From the NCBI RefSeq assembly GCF_000377985.1, contig NZ_KB899045.1, positions 184,013 to 248,012 on the forward strand: a stretch of 64,000 nucleotides of DNA, written 5' to 3'. The translations under genes and the position numbers were made by a program. Shown here piece by piece: positions 1 through 8,927 of the stretch. Numbering within the stretch: the first letter of the stretch is position 1; each line of letters opens with the position of its first letter. Origin of the DNA: Sporolactobacillus vineae DSM 21990 = SL153 (lineage in GTDB: Bacteria > Bacillota > Bacilli > Bacillales > Sporolactobacillaceae). The notes below the pieces were generated by a model. It saw nothing but the letters and a program-made list of their open reading frames with translations. It was not told the origin of the DNA and did not search any database.

Positions 1-260
1 TTCGTATCGTATCACATCAAGTTTTATAGGGGCAGTATGGCTATCTCACCTATGAGGGATTGAATCACTCAGTCAGTTTATCATATATTTTATAATTTTT
101 GGAGTCCTGAGAAATTAGACAGTCTTCTCATTAACTGAGGTGGTTGGCAATGATCATTTTTCTCAGATATAATTTAATTAGTTGTCTTCCGAATTTTCAT
201 ATTCTTTTCTATCCGAAAAAAGATAGTCAATCTCTTTAAAAAACAACAGAGGTTTTCACG
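1..260. other. Left edge, upstream region of the primase-helicase gene
   Basis: No complete gene is visible. Frame 1 from base 1 is open for 20 codons and ends at a TGA near base 61; its residues (a YHIKFY stretch followed by ISPMRD) faintly recall the C-terminus of IS3-family transposases, but the match is too short to call. The remainder is AT-rich and should contain the promoter and leader of the gene starting at 261. Confidence 0.3.
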
Positions 261-2630
261 ATGGACAATAATGAGCAAATTCAAAAATTAATGATGGAAA
301 ATAAACGTCTGGGAAAAGAAAATGCTTATTTAAAGCGTTTGAATGCAAAACTCATGAGGGAAACGCCGGACAAAACAAGTGTCACTCCGGAAAGGGTGAC
401 AGAACATCTTTCTGATTACGAACCAATGACCAGCGAGAAGCAACTTATCTCTCGATATGCCACTTCTGTGGAAAAAATAAGATTATACCGGTCTCTTTTT
501 CGTGGCAGGGATGATACCTATGCAAAGCGTTGGGAATCAAGTAAAGGAACATCAGGTTACAGTCCTGCTTGTAAATATGAATGGCAACGACCTATTTGCC
601 AGAAACCAGCAGTTAAGTGTCATGTAAGTAAGCATAGAATATTGCTGCCATTGACAGATGAAGTGATCTTTGAACACTTAAGCGGTGAGAAGACAATTGG
701 TCTCTATCCCCTTTTAAAAAATGATAAGTGCTGGTTTCTTGCTGTTGATTTTGATAAGAAGAATTGGCAGGAAGATGTCCTGGCATTTTTGAAAATCAGT
801 AAAAAATTGAATCTACCTTTTAATATAGAACGGTCGCGGTCGGGACAAGGTGCCCACTTGTGGCTCTTTTTTTCAGAACCGGTTCCAGCCAAGACGGCAA
901 GAAAATTGGGCACGATGCTTATTTCAAAGACACTGGAAGTGCGCCATGACATGGGTCTTGATTCCTATGATCGCCTTTTACCTGATCAGGATACGATGCC
1001 CAGCGGTGGGTTTGGCAACTTGATTGCTTTGCCTTTACAAAGACATAAAAGGTTGCTTGGAAACAGTGTTTTTGTGAATGAAGACTGGAGACCTTACCCG
1101 GATCAGTGGCTTTTCTTATCGTCAATACGAAAATTAACTCTCGACGAACTTAAAAAAGCCGTCGCAAATAATGACGAATTGAAGCTAACAGCCACCAGTC
1201 CATGGCCTAAGGAAATTTCTGCGGTGCTCAAGAATGGGATCTATATTGATAAGCAGCAGCTCCCATCTGAAGTTTTGTCCCGAGTGACTCGTCTGGGGCG
1301 CTTCTCTAACCCTGACTTTTATCGAAAACAGGCAAGAAGGATGTCTACATCCGGAACACCAAGAGTGATCAATTGTGTTGATGAAACAGATCAACAGTTG
1401 ATTCTTCCCAGAGGATGTCTGGACAAACTTCAAGAACTTATGACGCAGCATGATTCAATTTTACATATTGATGATCAAAAGTTTTCCGGCTCATCTGTCA
1501 GCGTAGAATTTCAGGGAGAATTAACGTCACGGCAGAAGGACGCACTTGATGAACTGATCAAAAATGATACAGGAATTCTCTCTGCGGTTCCGGGTTTTGG
1601 AAAAACGGTAGTATCTCCCGCATTAATAGCCAGACGTAGAATTAATACGCTGATTGTTGTCCATCGCCTGCAACTACTGGACCAATGGGTGGAACAATTA
1701 TCAATTTGGCTTGGATTGCCAAAGAAGGAAATCGGACAGATCGGCGGAGGTAAAAAGCAGGTTACAGGAAAGATTGATGTAGCAATGTTGCAATCGATAA
1801 ATGGAAAAAGCGGCTTGAAATCATTTATCACTCAATATGGACAGGTGATCGTCGACGAATGCCATCATGTGGCTGCAATTAGTTTTGAACACGTTCTGCG
1901 TCAGATTCGGGCTAAATATGTGATTGGACTAACTGCCACACCTGTTCGAAGAGATGGATTTCATCCGATTATTGAGATGCAGTGCGGTCCCATCCGTTAT
2001 CGGGTCAATGCCAGGACACAGTCAAAAGTTCAGAGTTTCAAACATCTGCTAATCCTAAGAAAAACGAGCTTTGTTTCGGAGACAAAAGAAATTCAACCTC
2101 TCCTGAATGAGTTAGCTACTGACGAGCGACGAAATGATCAAATTTTTAATGATGTCCTGCACGTAATGGAAGAAAAACGTAAGCCAATCATTATTACGGA
2201 ACGGGTTGCGCATGCGCATCTGCTTAGAAAACGCTTTGATCCATTCGTTAAAAATGTTTTTGAGCTGACAGGCCAGGGGAAGAAAAAAGACAGACAAAAG
2301 GAACTGAAAGATTTGGCTGCACTTCCAGACCATGAAGAATGCCTGGTGATCGCAACTGGAAAATATATTGGAGAAGGTTTCGATGATCCTGGTCTGGACA
2401 CACTTTTCCTTGTCATGCCGGTATCCTCGAAAGGAATCCTTGAACAGTATGTTGGCAGGCTGCATCGTCAATACATGAATAAAAAAGAAGTTCGTGTTTA
2501 CGACTATGTTGACATCAAAATTCCTGTGCTGAATCGGATGTTCCAGAGAAGAAACAAACGTTACACAACAATGGGGTATCGTATTGCTGATCCATCAAAA
2601 TCAGAAAGCGAGCAGATGGAGCTATTTTGA
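261..2630 (+). CDS. TOTE-type archaeo-eukaryotic primase fused to a superfamily 2 helicase
   Basis: A 789-residue protein. Residues 1-35 form a charged coiled coil. About residues 60-300 match the primase-like domain of TOTE conflict systems: an acidic VDFD motif at 162-165 and the SRSGQGAHLW motif with His199, both expected at a primase active site. From about 415 onward it is a DEAD/DEAH-type helicase: Walker A GFGKT at 445-449, DECHH at 532-536, TATP at 558-561 and QYVGRLHR at 729-736. All core motifs are intact. An AGAGG stands 10 bases before the ATG. TOTE proteins are predicted, from comparative genomics, to work in conflict with mobile elements or in their maintenance; activity here is inferred. 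It appears to stand alone, without a visible partner gene. Confidence 0.8.
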   Translation: MDNNEQIQKLMMENKRLGKENAYLKRLNAKLMRETPDKTSVTPERVTEHLSDYEPMTSEKQLISRYATSVEKIRLYRSLFRGRDDTYAKRWESSKGTSGYSPACKYEWQRPICQKPAVKCHVSKHRILLPLTDEVIFEHLSGEKTIGLYPLLKNDKCWFLAVDFDKKNWQEDVLAFLKISKKLNLPFNIERSRSGQGAHLWLFFSEPVPAKTARKLGTMLISKTLEVRHDMGLDSYDRLLPDQDTMPSGGFGNLIALPLQRHKRLLGNSVFVNEDWRPYPDQWLFLSSIRKLTLDELKKAVANNDELKLTATSPWPKEISAVLKNGIYIDKQQLPSEVLSRVTRLGRFSNPDFYRKQARRMSTSGTPRVINCVDETDQQLILPRGCLDKLQELMTQHDSILHIDDQKFSGSSVSVEFQGELTSRQKDALDELIKNDTGILSAVPGFGKTVVSPALIARRRINTLIVVHRLQLLDQWVEQLSIWLGLPKKEIGQIGGGKKQVTGKIDVAMLQSINGKSGLKSFITQYGQVIVDECHHVAAISFEHVLRQIRAKYVIGLTATPVRRDGFHPIIEMQCGPIRYRVNARTQSKVQSFKHLLILRKTSFVSETKEIQPLLNELATDERRNDQIFNDVLHVMEEKRKPIIITERVAHAHLLRKRFDPFVKNVFELTGQGKKKDRQKELKDLAALPDHEECLVIATGKYIGEGFDDPGLDTLFLVMPVSSKGILEQYVGRLHRQYMNKKEVRVYDYVDIKIPVLNRMFQRRNKRYTTMGYRIADPSKSESEQMELF

Positions 2631-2837
2631 AAGCGAGTACTTCGTTTGACAGATAGATAGCGCTACTGAACATACAAAAAAAACCGAGCGTTGTGATTGA
2701 TTTGACTTTTTTAAAAAAATTTGCCACTGATTTTTTCGAAGGAAAGATGTCTGAGGTGAAAAGGTTTCCAATAAAAGAGTCAGCCATGTCTTGATGACGT
2801 AGCTGATGATAATTTAAATGGACATCTTGTTTTAGGA

Positions 2838-3056
2838 TCAACCTGTCAGCAGACGTCCGGCTATTCCTTTTGATAGTAAATAATATCCGGTTTTGTTCAT
2901 GTGAAGGCCGTCAGTATCAAACATGAACAGCCAAAAGGAGGAGTTCATTGAGAATTTTTCGGGCGCCTTAGCAGAAGCAGACTTTTCATCGTAAAATGGT
3001 TCGCTTTGATCACAAAGGAAGATAGGAACATTAGCTAATGAAGGGCAAGCCCTACA
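2838..3056 (-). pseudogene. C-terminal remnant of an SGNH/GDSL hydrolase
   Basis: Reading the minus strand from about 3056 down to the TGA at 2840-2838 gives an open 72-codon stretch without a start codon. Near its end it contains FDTDGLHMNKTGYYLLSKGI, which is the block V motif (Asp-x-x-His) of SGNH hydrolases followed by the typical conserved Gly-Tyr helix. The N-terminal part with the Gly-Asp-Ser block is absent; an in-frame stop lies at 3057-3059 and the hicB gene follows. I read it as the surviving 3' end of a deleted secreted-esterase gene. The call rests on this single motif. Confidence 0.55.
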
Positions 3057-3078
3057 TTACATTGATTCTCTACGCATA

Positions 3079-3429
3079 TCATCTGCTTAACTTCATCACC
3101 ATATATTGATTCAAACTGACTCCTTCACGTTCTGCTTCTGCTGCGAGACGCTGATGCAAGGACTTTGGCAATCTGAGATTTAATCTTCCTGAATATTCAT
3201 TAGGACTTTTCGGTTCAGGAATATGATCACCATATTCTAATTTAGCTGCGATATATCCTTCCATAGCTTCGTGAACATTATTTAAAGCTTCAGGAACCGT
3301 TTTTCCATCACTTTGGCATCCGTCAAGTTCAAGAACTTGCGCATAATAATATTCTCCGGATTCATCTTTGATTTTTTGAACCATTTCTGTGTATGGAAGA
3401 TTCAAATAGTAATTAAGATCCTTTTTCAT
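3079..3429 (-). CDS. hicB: HicB-family antitoxin (apparently without its toxin)
   Basis: A 116-residue protein. The N-terminal part (MKKDLNYYLNLPY, then a GEYYYAQVLELDGC block around residues 25-45) is the partly degraded RNase H-like HicB fold. The C-terminal part (RLNLRLPKSLHQRLAAEAER with SLNQYM after it) is a ribbon-helix-helix/Arc-type DNA-binding domain. I chose the ATG at 3429 because a perfect GGAGG lies just before it; an upstream in-frame ATG at 3471 would add 14 residues and overlaps the stop of the preceding mini-ORF (TAATG). HicB antitoxins normally neutralise the mRNA-cutting HicA toxin and repress their own operon. Here only a 25-codon hicA-like relic lies upstream, so the protein may be an orphan regulator. 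Confidence 0.8.
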   Translation of the reverse strand: MKKDLNYYLNLPYTEMVQKIKDESGEYYYAQVLELDGCQSDGKTVPEALNNVHEAMEGYIAAKLEYGDHIPEPKSPNEYSGRLNLRLPKSLHQRLAAEAEREGVSLNQYMVMKLSR

Positions 3430-3470
3430 TTTTTCCTCCGTCAGGTAAGACATAGTGTTAATTTCAGGCA

Positions 3471-3548
3471 TTATATGCCTATTCTCCTCAGGACATCTTT
3501 TACATAAACCGTCTTAACAGGATCCCCGTTCCAGCCATCTGATTTCAT
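3471..3548 (-). pseudogene. Internally deleted hicA-like mini-ORF
   Basis: A 25-codon ORF directly upstream of hicB on the same strand, preceded by AAAGG. It begins MKSDGW and ends KDVLRRIGI. Full-size HicA toxins (about 60 residues) often begin with MKS..., carry a DGW near residue 13-15, and end in a helix such as LRSILRQAGI. Both ends are recognisable but the middle, including the catalytic His of the double-stranded RNA-binding fold, is missing. Its TAA overlaps an ATG in frame with hicB, the usual coupling in hicAB operons. Being so short, the assignment is an inference from position and end similarity. Confidence 0.4.
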
Positions 3549-3813
3549 CCTTTATTAGAATAGTACCATATGAAGTACCAAAATACAACGCATAATTAAC
3601 CTAAAAAATTAATACTGTTCGCATTCTATAAATGGTCATGTGACGAAACGAGTCCTTTCGCGCTGGTTGTCGAACTTGAACCTGGATGTATTGAAACGAG
3701 CGATGCCTACGACAATGGGTTACCGAATTTCCGACCTGGATGACATGCGAGTAAGCGCTGAAATGAGCAGGCTATATTCTAGAAAAGTGTGTGTTGCCGT
3801 TTTCTCCGGCTAT
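3549..3813. other. Intergenic region with no recognisable gene
   Basis: Contains the presumptive promoter of the hicA relic-hicB unit on the minus strand (AT-rich, 3550-3625). A 68-codon plus-strand frame at 3640-3846 has no good ribosome-binding site and no recognisable similarity, and it runs into the minus-strand terminator, so I do not call it a gene. Confidence 0.4.
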
Positions 3814-3844
3814 AAAAAAAAAGCCGCGTTTCGAGGACACGGCT
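3814..3844 (-). terminator. Rho-independent terminator, minus strand
   Basis: On the minus strand the stem AGCCGTG / CGCGGCT (one mismatch) is followed by a run of eight or more T. It is the second of two hairpins downstream of the dipeptidase gene and would stop transcription leaving that gene. Confidence 0.6.
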
Positions 3845-3901
3845 GAGATTATGTCTATTCTTAATCTGTCATAGAATTGATTACCGATAGTTTTTATGTA
3901 A

Positions 3902-3935
3902 ATCGCCCCGGCAGAGGCTCAACTTCCGGGACGAT
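3902..3935 (-). terminator. Hairpin directly after the dipeptidase gene
   Basis: A 10-bp stem ATCGTCCCGG / CCGGGGCGAT (one G-U pair) five bases after the stop codon on the minus strand, with a short interrupted T tract. It probably acts together with the stronger terminator at 3814-3844. Confidence 0.5.
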
Positions 3936-3939
3936 CTTG

Positions 3940-5367
3940 TCACAAATTCTTATCCATCGTAAATGTCAGCTTCGACAGCCCCATGGCATCGGTTGCCAGT
4001 TCGCGTAGCAGTTCGTGTGTCTTCTCCAGTGCGAGGCCGGCGTTTTGCTCGTTGGTTTTGTTGAGCAGCTCAATCAGCTTCTCAGAATCCAGTCCGGCTG
4101 CCTGTTCATCGGTTTTCGCCAGACTGCCGAGAAAACTGCTGTGCAGGCTGCCGAGGTAATCGGTCAGCTGCTTCAGAAAGGCTTGATAGTGCGGCTCGAC
4201 GATGACGGGGACGAATTTGAACAGCCAGTAGGCGGAATCGATTGAGAATTTTTCCGGTGCATGTGCGTAGGCTTGCGGAACGGCCGTCGCGTTGGCATAG
4301 AACGGCACATAGGGGCTGAAGGCCATGACGCCGAAGTTCAGCCAGTGGATGGCGGCGATGCCGTCCGGTACGCCGGGGCGGATCTGGAGAATATGGGATT
4401 CCTGATTGCGATTGAGCGAGATGGGCCGGAATGCCAGTCGATCTGCGTCATTACCGCCGCCGAGCGGATCGTAAGGCGTTTCCTGGTAGTGGGAGCTCAG
4501 GATATAGCCAACATCTTCGACACCGATTCGGCGATTGGCTTTTCTCAGGAACGGCAGGTCTTCCGACATCGGATCCTGATCAATTTCCGGATTGAGATAG
4601 CGCTGGCCGTACCAGACGCGTGAGGTGTTGTAGTGGCGGTCAAAAACCGTCGACGTGCCGAAGATCTTCCTGAGATTTATGGTGTCGTCGCCGGTGTTCA
4701 GGTGATATTTTTGAATAAATTCAACCAGACCCGTGGAAGTCATGAAAAAGTCAGCGTTGCCGGGATCGATTTCCTGGATGGCCATCTGATTGGCACAGAC
4801 GGCATAACAGTCATCGGGGATTCGCTGCGCCGCCCAGTGGTGGCCGGTCACCGTTTCCATGTACCAGACTTCTTTTTTGTCTGAAAAAAGGATCCCGTTC
4901 GACTCGGCGGTACCGTGTTTTTCGATAATGGCACCGAGCCGCCGGATGCCTTCGCGGGCAGAATGGATGTAAGGGAGCACGACGGTGACCATGCTGTCTT
5001 CGGCGATGCCGTTAGCTACAAGCGGATCATAGCCGAGCACACGGTCGTTCGCGTAAATGCTCTCTGTGGCGCTCATCGCAACATTTTTTTCATTAATCCC
5101 GTCTTCTTCAAATGTGTCATACTTTGTTTCCCCGTCCGGAGTGGCCGTATAGCGGAGCCGTTCCCGCGGCAGTTTCATCGTAAACTGATTATCGGGTGAA
5201 ACGAAGGTTTCCTCTTCATCCAGAACCTGGTGCGGATGAATGACCATCCGTTTCGGCCCGAGCACGGTATAATTATCTTCATTGCGCGCGATCAATGTCG
5301 CGCCGTCCAGCGTGGCTTTCCGGCCGACGAGCACCGAGGTGCAGGATGTGCGTTTATTCTTCTGCAT
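3940..5367 (-). CDS. C69-family dipeptidase (PepD-like)
   Basis: 475 residues. The N-terminal segment has a Cys at position 9 in CTSVLVG, followed by ATLIARNEDN, the signature of peptidase family C69, in which a short propeptide is removed to expose a catalytic N-terminal cysteine. The body shows typical family blocks such as NGIAEDSMVTVVLPY, ESNGILFSDKKEVWYMET and CYAVCANQ. These N-terminal nucleophile (Ntn) hydrolases cleave dipeptides in the cytoplasm and are common in lactic acid bacteria. GAGGG lies before the ATG. It is transcribed alone, divergent from the jet operon, with two hairpins after the stop. A family assignment is safe; substrate preference cannot be read from the sequence. 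Confidence 0.9.
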   Translation of the reverse strand: MQKNKRTSCTSVLVGRKATLDGATLIARNEDNYTVLGPKRMVIHPHQVLDEEETFVSPDNQFTMKLPRERLRYTATPDGETKYDTFEEDGINEKNVAMSATESIYANDRVLGYDPLVANGIAEDSMVTVVLPYIHSAREGIRRLGAIIEKHGTAESNGILFSDKKEVWYMETVTGHHWAAQRIPDDCYAVCANQMAIQEIDPGNADFFMTSTGLVEFIQKYHLNTGDDTINLRKIFGTSTVFDRHYNTSRVWYGQRYLNPEIDQDPMSEDLPFLRKANRRIGVEDVGYILSSHYQETPYDPLGGGNDADRLAFRPISLNRNQESHILQIRPGVPDGIAAIHWLNFGVMAFSPYVPFYANATAVPQAYAHAPEKFSIDSAYWLFKFVPVIVEPHYQAFLKQLTDYLGSLHSSFLGSLAKTDEQAAGLDSEKLIELLNKTNEQNAGLALEKTHELLRELATDAMGLSKLTFTMDKNL

Positions 5368-5417
5368 TCTGTTTTGCCATCCCTCTATGAATGATTTTAA
5401 ATGAACCTTTTTCTTCT

Positions 5418-5423
5418 ATTATA
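5418..5423 (-). promoter_or_regulatory. -10 box upstream of the dipeptidase gene
   Basis: A perfect TATAAT on the minus strand about 50 bases before the start codon. No convincing -35 element at 16-18 bases is visible, so this is only a partial promoter match. Confidence 0.35.
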
Positions 5424-5490
5424 ATGGAACAGCCGCCGAAATAAACAGTGCGCGCTGGTGATAAAGCGAAATCCACCAGGCTTTACGTTC

Positions 5491-5499
5491 TGATACAAT
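5491..5499 (+). promoter_or_regulatory. Extended -10 promoter of the jet operon
   Basis: TGATACAAT is an extended -10 element (TG-N-TACAAT) 24 bases before the jetD start codon. The -35 region is poor, as is usual for extended -10 promoters. Confidence 0.4.
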
Positions 5500-5522
5500 A
5501 AGAACAGAGGTGAAGATCGGAA

Positions 5523-6827
5523 ATGCTGGATTCGCAGTCGCTGACATTCCTGAGCGCGTATTTTTTACGAAAAGATGAAGCATTTGAAAGCGGCAGTATG
5601 CTTTCCGCTACCCTGATGCAGCTCCCGGTGGTGAAATCCACGGCGCGGACACGCCGCCAGACGGGTGTTCTGACATTAAGCCGGAACCAGAATCACCAGT
5701 CGGAACCTGTGGACAGGCGATTGCTGAAACGGCAACTGACACCGCGAAAAAAGATGACGTTGAAAGACGACGATCCCCTAACCCTGAACTGGCTGGAGGA
5801 AGGATGGATCATTAAAGAGATCCGGCTGAAGCGCGATGGCCGGACCGTTGACCACAGCGATTACCGGATGGGTCCTCGTCTGTTTGCCTTCCTTGAAAAG
5901 CAGGCGTCGGATCAGGCAAGACAACGGTCGGAACAACTGAGCCGGATCCGGACCGCTTTCGACAGCACCGCCATCCCCGCGGCACTTCCATCCATTCGAC
6001 TAAAGCTCATTGAAAAAATAAGGGAGGATGTCCTCAACGAGAACACGACGGATGTCATGCATTTGAATGATCGATTTGTAAAGACGTGGCCGGCGGAAAA
6101 GCGGATCAGATATTTGCGCTTTTTACTGGCGCTTGTCCGGATCAGTGCGGTGCAGGATCAGTTCGACTGGAAACAGATCGGCGCCGCTTACTTTAAGAAA
6201 ATCGGCGGGTCGAAACAGTTCGACCGGGACAAGCCGGATTTTCTGCAGCAGTTCACGGACAGGTTCGGGTTCTCGGCAGAACTGCTTGGACTGACCAGTC
6301 TCGGCAGCATCACACCGGTTTATTTTTCCGGAGCGGTTCGGGGAAAACAGTCAGTCTATGATTATGGAACGGTTCATGCGGTAACCAGCGTGTCGCTCAC
6401 AACAGATTGCTATAAAACACAGGCACGGACCCTGTGGCTGGTTGAAAATCGCGCCATTTTGACCCGAATGGCTGCGGAGGATCATTTTCTAAAGAGAAGG
6501 GCTGTCCTGCTTGTTGGCTGTGACGGCCATGTCCGGTCCGCACACTGTCATTTTATCGAACAATTGCTGAAGGGCAGCCATTTGCATCAGGTTCTCATCT
6601 GGACCGATTATGACCGGGACGGGTTGCTGATTGCCAATGAACTCTTTCAGATCATCCGGACGACCGATTCTGAAATTCCTGTCAAATGGATCGGTCCGGA
6701 TCAGAAAGCCTTGCCTGATCCCGACGACTATCAGCAGAAGATGGCTGCATTCCTGGCTGAGAAGAACAGGGAGCAGGAAGAAAAGATGGGAGATGCCGCA
6801 TTATGGACCCAATGGATCACCGATTGA
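5523..6827 (+). CDS. jetD: Wadjet-system nuclease subunit JetD (Toprim domain)
   Basis: 434 residues. The N-terminal half is basic and likely DNA-binding; the C-terminal half is a Toprim domain like that of topoisomerase VI subunit A, with LWLVENRA (Glu308) and WTDYDRDG (Asp362, Asp364, Asp366), the acidic residues that hold metal. In studied Wadjet systems JetD cuts plasmid DNA after the JetABC motor has extruded it. GAGGTG precedes the ATG. The stop lies inside the start of jetA (25-base overlap), so the four jet genes are translationally coupled. jetD comes first here, whereas it is last in the best-known JetABCD layout. All catalytic residues I can identify are present. Confidence 0.85.
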   Translation: MLDSQSLTFLSAYFLRKDEAFESGSMLSATLMQLPVVKSTARTRRQTGVLTLSRNQNHQSEPVDRRLLKRQLTPRKKMTLKDDDPLTLNWLEEGWIIKEIRLKRDGRTVDHSDYRMGPRLFAFLEKQASDQARQRSEQLSRIRTAFDSTAIPAALPSIRLKLIEKIREDVLNENTTDVMHLNDRFVKTWPAEKRIRYLRFLLALVRISAVQDQFDWKQIGAAYFKKIGGSKQFDRDKPDFLQQFTDRFGFSAELLGLTSLGSITPVYFSGAVRGKQSVYDYGTVHAVTSVSLTTDCYKTQARTLWLVENRAILTRMAAEDHFLKRRAVLLVGCDGHVRSAHCHFIEQLLKGSHLHQVLIWTDYDRDGLLIANELFQIIRTTDSEIPVKWIGPDQKALPDPDDYQQKMAAFLAEKNREQEEKMGDAALWTQWITD

Positions 6828-8248
6828 TTTCTGTTTTTACAGAGCAACAGGATTCGCCCGCGGTGCTGCAATCCATGCGGGACGTGGCGACCCTGTCCGC
6901 CGTACTCGGAGAACTCGGGCCGCAGGCATTCAACTCGCCTCAGGAAGTGCTGCGCTTTTTAAGAATCCTGCAACTGCTGAATGAAGAAGCACTCGGTCTG
7001 GATGAACCGATCATTAATTCAGATACATTGTTCTATCGCTATCAGAACCGCTTCCCGGATCCGGAACCGCCTTCCAGAAAGCGGGTCGCCCATGTCGTTA
7101 ATGTACTGGTGACCAACAACTGGATCTCGCGCCAGTCCACCCAGTTAAAAATGCGCGATCTCGGGAAACGAATGATGGACGTCCTGATCCGGCTGGCGAA
7201 TGATTCACTGGCGTATTATCTGGAGGACGACATCGGCCGTTCCCTCTTTCAGGCGCGCCGTGATGCGGAGCTCAGTGAAGCGTACGACGACCATGGCATT
7301 TCAGGCGGGAATAAAATTGCCAGTCTGATCCGGAATGTTGAGGACGCTGTGTCCCAGTTAAAAGCACGGGAACTTGAACTGCTGGCCGATAGAAATGCGC
7401 TGCCGCAGCTGCAGAAGGTGCATCATCTGATGACGGAACTTCAGACCAAATTGAATGAACGAATTCAGAAATTCAAGACACTGGATGAAAGTCTGGTCCT
7501 GACGAATCTGATGCAGAAGGGGACCCGCGTTTTATCAGAAGGGACAAACCTCAGTCTGGGAATGATCAACCGATATCTGAAATTTACGGCCATGCGTCAG
7601 ACTCCGATTGCTTCGGCAATCCGGCCTGAGCTCGTCCGGAAGTTCATCATCTCGATGTTTGATCCGCCGCTGGATTCAGATATTCCCGATGCCTATCAGA
7701 TGTTCAGTTTTATGGAGCAGGATCAATACGCAGGGGAAGCGCTCGATGGTCTCTGGATTCCGGTAAAATTTGCATCGCCGCTTTCCGGAGAGGGGATACA
7801 GGAAGGCGTTGATTATCTGGAACATTATGAGCCTTATGTCCGGCCGATTGAAGAAGAGGCAGATATTCAGTACAACAAAGCGGAGGGCACCAGAGAGGAT
7901 ATGACCTCGCTGCTGGGAGATACATCCTGGCTGCTGACGAAATCGATGATTCAGACGGAAACGGTTGAAAAGTATCTGGATCAGGTGCAAAAGGCAAGCA
8001 GGGAACAGATCGTCTTCGAAGCAACGCCTCATCAATGGCACGATGCCGTGAACACGGTGACCGCCATCGCTGCACTAATCGGCAATAAGAAGGTCGTCGC
8101 GGGACCGCTGTCAGAACAGAATTCATCAGTGTCCGGGAAACAGGAATGGGACTGGATGAACCCTGAAGATGGAAAACAGATGATTTCACTGAAGGAGGAG
8201 AAGAGCAGCCATGACGGAAAGGGAACAGAAAAATCCGGTGAAGAATGA
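6803..8248 (+). CDS. jetA: Wadjet-system kleisin-like subunit JetA
   Basis: 481 residues, overlapping jetD by 25 bases, with GGGAGA nine bases before the ATG. No enzymatic motif is visible. The N-terminal 150 residues look like a winged-helix region, the middle (about 170-240) is a helical, coiled-coil stretch, and the C-terminal tail is charged and probably flexible. This matches the MukF/kleisin-like role of JetA, which bridges the heads of the SMC subunit and recruits JetB. Identification depends mostly on its place between clear jetD, a JetB-like gene and the SMC gene, plus its overall architecture. It overlaps the next gene by 38 bases. Confidence 0.75.
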   Translation: MDPMDHRLISVFTEQQDSPAVLQSMRDVATLSAVLGELGPQAFNSPQEVLRFLRILQLLNEEALGLDEPIINSDTLFYRYQNRFPDPEPPSRKRVAHVVNVLVTNNWISRQSTQLKMRDLGKRMMDVLIRLANDSLAYYLEDDIGRSLFQARRDAELSEAYDDHGISGGNKIASLIRNVEDAVSQLKARELELLADRNALPQLQKVHHLMTELQTKLNERIQKFKTLDESLVLTNLMQKGTRVLSEGTNLSLGMINRYLKFTAMRQTPIASAIRPELVRKFIISMFDPPLDSDIPDAYQMFSFMEQDQYAGEALDGLWIPVKFASPLSGEGIQEGVDYLEHYEPYVRPIEEEADIQYNKAEGTREDMTSLLGDTSWLLTKSMIQTETVEKYLDQVQKASREQIVFEATPHQWHDAVNTVTAIAALIGNKKVVAGPLSEQNSSVSGKQEWDWMNPEDGKQMISLKEEKSSHDGKGTEKSGEE

Positions 8249-8927
8249 ATCCGGCGGGTCTGATTCAGTAAAGCGCAACGTGAATACACTCAATGCCATG
8301 GCTTCCCTGCACGGCGTGCTGTCGGAGGATGAAGAACTGGCCTTTATGAATATTCTGTTCTCATCGTCTGCTTCAATCCGGTCGGCTAATTTCGGGCTGC
8401 CGCGCAAAGAGATTGAAAAGCAGCTGAAACTGAAACCGGACGATCCGGAATTCTTCTCATTTCTGAAACGCGTCAATCAGGCAGTCGGCCGTTATTTTAA
8501 GCTCATTTATGATCAGCGGCGCGATCAGGCTGTGGTCATGATGCATGTGCCGGCCCGTGCCGCCAGAAACACATTGTCCAGAGAGAGTCTGGCCGTGCTG
8601 CTGTTTATGTTTTACCAGCAGGAAGTGCTGCAGCAGGACCTCACTTTATTCGATCAGCTGCTGGAGGCATTAGGCCATGAAACAAGGAAGGCCAATCAGA
8701 AGATCCTGGTGAGCATTGACCAGCTGAAGAAAATCGGCGCGCTGGAAAACTATCCGTCGGATTCCGGTGAGCGTGCTTATCAGTTAACAGCGATCGGTGC
8801 CCAGATGTTTTCCGACTCTTTTCTGCGGCGAACGGCAGAATTCAGTCAGTCGCACCAGCTGAACAAAGAAGAAGTACTCAAATTTTTCAAACGCTATAAT
8901 CTGTACGAGCAAGGAGGGGAAGCATGA
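8211..8927 (+). CDS. jetB: Wadjet-system KITE-like subunit JetB
   Basis: 238 residues with a good AAGGAGG before the ATG. Sequence is mainly helical with two winged-helix-like segments, for example SRESLAVLLFMFYQQEVL and LVSIDQLKKIGALENYPSDS, followed by a repeat-like YQLTAIGAQMF segment. Length and layout fit the MukE/KITE-type JetB (DUF4194-like) that binds the kleisin JetA in the Wadjet complex. It has no catalytic motif. Its TGA overlaps the ATG of jetC by four bases (ATGA), so expression is coupled. The assignment is by size, predicted fold and operon position. Confidence 0.75.
   Translation: MTEREQKNPVKNESGGSDSVKRNVNTLNAMASLHGVLSEDEELAFMNILFSSSASIRSANFGLPRKEIEKQLKLKPDDPEFFSFLKRVNQAVGRYFKLIYDQRRDQAVVMMHVPARAARNTLSRESLAVLLFMFYQQEVLQQDLTLFDQLLEALGHETRKANQKILVSIDQLKKIGALENYPSDSGERAYQLTAIGAQMFSDSFLRRTAEFSQSHQLNKEEVLKFFKRYNLYEQGGEA

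Noticed and set aside
1-63. Possible C-terminus of an IS3-family transposase at the left edge
   Set aside because: Only 20 codons, with a weak likeness to the usual ending; no terminal inverted repeat can be confirmed.
3640-3846. 68-codon plus-strand ORF after hicAB
   Set aside because: No ribosome-binding site, no recognisable similarity, and it runs through the minus-strand terminator.
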